DNA from: an uncultured Prevotellaceae bacterium
GTDB lineage: Bacteria > Bacteroidota > Bacteroidia > Bacteroidales > Bacteroidaceae
DNA: 41,302 nt
Direction: 5' to 3'
Assembly: GCA_900314715.1 (NCBI GenBank)
Contig: OMWI01000030.1
Coordinates: 1-41,302 of the forward strand
Under the pieces are notes generated by a model. That model was not told the DNA's origin. It saw only the letters and a program-made list of their open reading frames with translations, and searched no databases. Made by a program: the position numbers and the translations under genes. Positions 38,384 to 41,302 of the stretch are shown one piece after another. How positions within the stretch are numbered: the first letter of the stretch is position 1; the number at the start of each line of letters is the position of its first letter.

Positions 38384-39529
38384 TACAACCCGACGAAATT
38401 GTATTTCGGCGACGATGCGCTGAAGTTTTTGAGTGAAGAACTGACAAAGTATGGTCCTACCGTCATGCTCTGCTATGGTGGCGGAAGTATCAAGCGCAAT
38501 GGTATTTACGATGCCGTTGTTGCCGCATTGAAAGAGGCTGGCAAAACGATAGTGGAAGATGCAGGCGTAATGCCTAATCCTACGGTGGAGAAGCTATACG
38601 AGGGTGCTCGAATGGCAAAGGAAAACAACGTGGATTTGATTCTTGCGGTAGGTGGTGGTTCTACTATCGACTATGCAAAGGGCGTTAGTTGTTCTGCTTG
38701 GTGCGAGGAAGACCCTTGGCAGAAATACTACGTTCGTCAGGAAGAGGCTACATGTCGTGTCGTACCAGTTGGTTCCGTTCTGACAATGGTTGGTACTGGT
38801 TCGGAAATGAATGGTGGTTCTGTTATCTCTAACCACGAGGCAGGCTTGAAGATTGGTAAGGTATTTGGTTCGTATGCTTATCCTAAGTTCACCATCCTCA
38901 ACCCGAAGTTCACATTCACCGTTCCACAATATCAAATGGTAGCTGGCTTCTTCGACATTATGAGTCATATCATGGAACAATACTTCTCTGGCGAAGACGA
39001 CAACACGAGCGATTATCTGGCAGAGGGATTGATGCGCTCGCTCATCCATAGTTCGCGCATTGCCGTGAAGAATCCACAAGACTATGAAGCACGTTCCAAC
39101 ATCATGTGGACAGCTACATGGGCACTCAACACATTAATCGGTTGCGCCAAGACACAAGACTGGGAAGTACACATGATTGGTCAAGCCATCGGCGCACATA
39201 CCAACGCCACTCACGGAATGACGCTTGCAGCTGTTTCGTTGGCATATTATCGTCACATCTTGCCATTCGGCACAAAGAAGTTTGCTCGTTTTGCCGAAAA
39301 CGTATGGGGCATTCATCGTGACGGGAAGACTGATGAGCAAATGGCACAAGAGAGTTTGAAGGCTCTCGAAGCATGGATGCGTGAAATTGGCGTGGTGATG
39401 AACATCACGGAACTCGGCGTTACCGAAGACATGTTTGAAAAGATAGCTGACAGCACTTTCCTCTTCAATGGCGGTTACAAGACGCTGACGCATGAAGAGG
39501 TGGTAGAGATACTCAAGGAAAGCTTATGA
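38363..39529 (+). CDS. Iron-containing alcohol dehydrogenase (butanol dehydrogenase/YqhD type)
   Basis: 388 residues, full length for the family. GGGSTIDYAKG (97-107) is the cofactor-binding motif. The metal ligands fit Asp198 and His202 (FFDIMSHIME), His270 and His284 (EVHMIGQ ... NATHGMTLA), spaced as in YqhD. These enzymes reduce aldehydes with NAD(P)H. The original upstream neighbour was the flavodoxin gene at 32736; the element now separates them, so expression must come from element-derived or weaker sequences. Its stop overlaps the next start (ATGA at 39526), so the downstream fusion gene depends on it. Confidence 0.95.
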   Translation: MQGNFSYYNPTKLYFGDDALKFLSEELTKYGPTVMLCYGGGSIKRNGIYDAVVAALKEAGKTIVEDAGVMPNPTVEKLYEGARMAKENNVDLILAVGGGSTIDYAKGVSCSAWCEEDPWQKYYVRQEEATCRVVPVGSVLTMVGTGSEMNGGSVISNHEAGLKIGKVFGSYAYPKFTILNPKFTFTVPQYQMVAGFFDIMSHIMEQYFSGEDDNTSDYLAEGLMRSLIHSSRIAVKNPQDYEARSNIMWTATWALNTLIGCAKTQDWEVHMIGQAIGAHTNATHGMTLAAVSLAYYRHILPFGTKKFARFAENVWGIHRDGKTDEQMAQESLKALEAWMREIGVVMNITELGVTEDMFEKIADSTFLFNGGYKTLTHEEVVEILKESL

Positions 39530-40884
39530 GAAAGGTAGCTACATTTCTTATTTCCATGCTTTCAGCAACAACTTTTGCTCAAGGTGTGATTGATGTGCAT
39601 AGTCACATCATCACTCCTGAGTTTATATCTTCATTGGAACAAGAGAACAGGTTGATGGACGAGGGTTTCCCCTTGCCTAAATATGACGTGAATGCACATC
39701 TGAAATGGATGGATGAAGCTGGCGTTCAGACATCTATCTTAACATTGGCTGCACCACAACCTTCATCTGCATCGATAATCAGACAAACGAATGAAACGGC
39801 AGCTAAGTTGAAACGAGAACATCATGGTCGTTATTTTTTTTGTGCTGCCTTACCCCTACCCGATGTAAATGCAGCTATCCGAGAGGCTATTTATGCCCTT
39901 GATACGCTCAAGGCTGATGGGATTAAGTTAGCTACGAACGTGCAAGGTCAATATCTTGGCGCGCCAGAACTCGACACGCTTTTCTCGGTGCTCAACGAGC
40001 GCAAGGCTGTCGTTATATTACATCCTCACCGACCAGACCCCGTGAATCGTCAAGTGATGCAACAAACGCCACTCGCCATGCAGGAATATCTCTCGGAAAC
40101 CACTCGTGCCGTGTCGAACATGATTACACGCAATGTATTGGCTCGCTATCCACAGGTGAAAGTTGTCGTACCCCATTGCGGAGCATATCTACCTTTGGCT
40201 GTACCTCGCATGAAATCTCTTACTCCCGTCATGCAAGCCAATCAGATGGTGGGAAAAATAGATTGGGAGGCGAATCTTGCCGCTCTCTATTACGATCTCG
40301 CTGGTGCACATTCACCAGAAGTCATTCGCATGATGCTTACCATTACCACGCCCGACCATCTACTATATGGTTCTGATTATCCCTACGTGGCCCCACAGGT
40401 ATTGACGGCAAGTCTTGCACGAATGAAACAATATCTAACCAATGAGTCTGACCTTGCCCCTTTCCGCGAGATGATTCTCCACAAGAATGCGGAATGGTTG
40501 TTGGGATTGTCGGGAGAAAAACCAACGGCAGAAAGACAAGAAGGAAAGATGATTGTTCGCCTTGCTGAGATAGAGGTTTATCCTGAGTATTTACAGGAAT
40601 ACCTCTCGTATGCCAACGAGGTAGACCGTCTGTCGGTAGAACGAGAACCTGGCGTTATCTGTCTCTTTCCGATGCAGAGTGGCGAGGACTCCACACGTAT
40701 AAACATCCTTGAAATATATGCGTCGGATGATGCCTATCAACAACATCTAAAGACTGAACACTTCCAAAAATACAAACAGGGAACGTTGCACATGGTGAAA
40801 AGTTTGAAACTACCCACCATGCAACCGCTCGACCCGAAGACCATGAAACTCATATTCAAGAAGCAAAGGAACGATAAAGAATGA
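39526..40884 (+). CDS. Amidohydrolase fused to an antibiotic-biosynthesis-monooxygenase (ABM) domain, exported
   Basis: 452 residues. A signal peptide (VATFLISMLSATTFAQ) precedes an amidohydrolase/ACMSD-like TIM barrel. The metal motif VIDVHSHII has His25 and His27; later come VVPHCGAYLP and LLYGSDYPYVAP with the catalytic Asp. From about residue 345 to 440 a ferredoxin-like ABM domain follows (MIVRLAEIEVYPEYLQEYLS, ILEIYASDDAYQQHLKTEHF). The barrel probably hydrolyses or decarboxylates a small ring compound; the ABM domain may bind or oxidise a related one. Coupled to the dehydrogenase gene. Confidence 0.88.
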   Translation: MRKVATFLISMLSATTFAQGVIDVHSHIITPEFISSLEQENRLMDEGFPLPKYDVNAHLKWMDEAGVQTSILTLAAPQPSSASIIRQTNETAAKLKREHHGRYFFCAALPLPDVNAAIREAIYALDTLKADGIKLATNVQGQYLGAPELDTLFSVLNERKAVVILHPHRPDPVNRQVMQQTPLAMQEYLSETTRAVSNMITRNVLARYPQVKVVVPHCGAYLPLAVPRMKSLTPVMQANQMVGKIDWEANLAALYYDLAGAHSPEVIRMMLTITTPDHLLYGSDYPYVAPQVLTASLARMKQYLTNESDLAPFREMILHKNAEWLLGLSGEKPTAERQEGKMIVRLAEIEVYPEYLQEYLSYANEVDRLSVEREPGVICLFPMQSGEDSTRINILEIYASDDAYQQHLKTEHFQKYKQGTLHMVKSLKLPTMQPLDPKTMKLIFKKQRNDKE

Positions 40885-40974
40885 TTGTTGTCCGATAAAA
40901 CTTTTCAAAATCGTCCGAAAAGCCTTTGTCTGCACACAATCCAATGATGTTCTAACATATAGGGGCTTAATAGC

Positions 40975-41016
40975 GGCCTGCAGGGCCAAAAAGCATATAG
41001 CCCAGGGCGTTGCCCT
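40975..41016. repeat. REP-like double hairpin
   Basis: Two GC-rich palindromes 16 bases apart, GGCCTGCAGGGCC (40975-40987) and AGGGCGTTGCCCT (41004-41016), stand out in an AT-rich gap. The gap 40885-41131 holds no gene. They may be a dispersed REP-type unit or part of the end of the insertion sequence that follows. Confidence 0.5.
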
Positions 41017-41120
41017 ACCCTTTATACACATCTTTTAAACGTAACTGTAATTCTTTGATTATCAACATGTTAGTATACATTATTTAACACAAAACATTTG
41101 GCTAAGTCATTAAAAATCAG

Positions 41121-41128
41121 TATCTTTG
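41121..41128 (+). promoter_or_regulatory. -7 box (TATCTTTG) at the transposase start
   Basis: Perfect TAnnTTTG match ending only three bases before the ATG at 41132, so the mRNA would be leaderless. Confidence 0.45.
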
Positions 41129-41131
41129 TAT

Positions 41132-41302
41132 ATGAATAAGAGACCATTTACAAATACGATTTTTGGTGATGCCAGATTATCTCTGCGAGCCAATTTCGTT
41201 ATCCAGGAAATTGTTTCCTCAGGAACATCAGTTATCAATCGGGTTCATACCACCATGTCCGAAAAAGTTGGTGCATATAGGTTGCTGAACAATGACAGGG
41301 TT
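41132..41302 (+). CDS. IS4-family (Tn5-like) transposase, N-terminal part, cut by the window end
   Basis: 57 codons reach the window end with no stop. TIFGDARLSLRANFVIQEIV then KVGAYRLLNNDRV matches the N-terminal DNA-binding domain of Tn5-like IS4 transposases (FGDxRL...AYRFLNN). The catalytic DDE region is outside the window. Whether the gene is complete, and the left terminal repeat of the insertion sequence, cannot be decided here. If transcription starts where the promoter box suggests, translation would begin at the very 5' end. Confidence 0.8.
   Translation, partial: MNKRPFTNTIFGDARLSLRANFVIQEIVSSGTSVINRVHTTMSEKVGAYRLLNNDRV

Overview
The window looks like a chromosomal segment of a Bacteroidales bacterium, most likely a Prevotella/Segatella relative. 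The reasons are: many promoters of the Bacteroidetes type (-7 box TAnnTTTG, several with a -33 TTTG 19-21 bp upstream); few Shine-Dalgarno sequences; T9SS-like C-terminal tails; an ECF sigma/anti-sigma/STN-TonB receptor triad; and small palindromic repeats that read in frame as SLTPxPSPxGEG. No rRNA, tRNA or CRISPR array was seen. Everything here is read by eye; no database search was run.

Layout. 1-6.8 kb: a cut-off AraC regulator, a hexapeptide acetyltransferase and an SDR oxidoreductase, then an AraC regulator divergent from a four-gene redox operon (flavodoxin/cyclophilin-like lipoprotein, EFR1-type ferredoxin-flavodoxin, flavodoxin-family reductase, lipoprotein alpha/beta hydrolase). 6.9-15.0 kb, minus strand: queuosine-precursor transporter, DUF418 membrane protein, flavin reductase, lipoprotein, DUF1593 protein, GH78 alpha-L-rhamnosidase and an AlkZ-like protein. 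A metallo-beta-lactamase-fold remnant sits at the upstream edge of this block.

15.1-20.7 kb is an AT-rich accessory island and the most interesting part. A WYL-domain regulator is divergent from a Cys-rich DUF6078-like gene, and between them lie three tandem 22-bp operator units with the dyad TTCGTnCA-N7-TGnACGAA. The same dyad recurs at the promoter of the next operon. That operon encodes a truncated N6-methyltransferase/TRD-like protein with no SAM site, a pseudo-receiver protein with Asp-to-Asn changes, a DNA-deoxyinosine glycosylase-like protein, and a membrane-anchored acidic protein. A HepT-MntA toxin-antitoxin pair closes the island. I infer a WYL-controlled, possibly anti-phage, DNA-surveillance cassette that I do not recognise as a named system.

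20.9-31.3 kb: a secreted M6 metalloprotease whose sorting tail is frameshifted, the sigma/anti-sigma/TonB-receptor triad, then a minus-strand run (esterase, TraB/GumN, SGNH esterase, small membrane protein, CatA-like acetyltransferase), a nitroreductase and a metallopeptidase-like lipoprotein. 31.3-32.7 kb is mostly non-coding and repeat-rich around one small lipoprotein gene.

32.7-40.9 kb: an original operon flavodoxin - iron alcohol dehydrogenase - amidohydrolase/ABM fusion has been split by a 5-kb integrative element (tyrosine integrase, HTH excisionase-like protein, phage/plasmid-type Rep, small genes, and a family of GTTAC-type sites). The element is inserted exactly at the dehydrogenase start codon, so both junctions carry the codons for MQGNFS. 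The window ends in a REP-like double hairpin and the start of an IS4/Tn5-type transposase.
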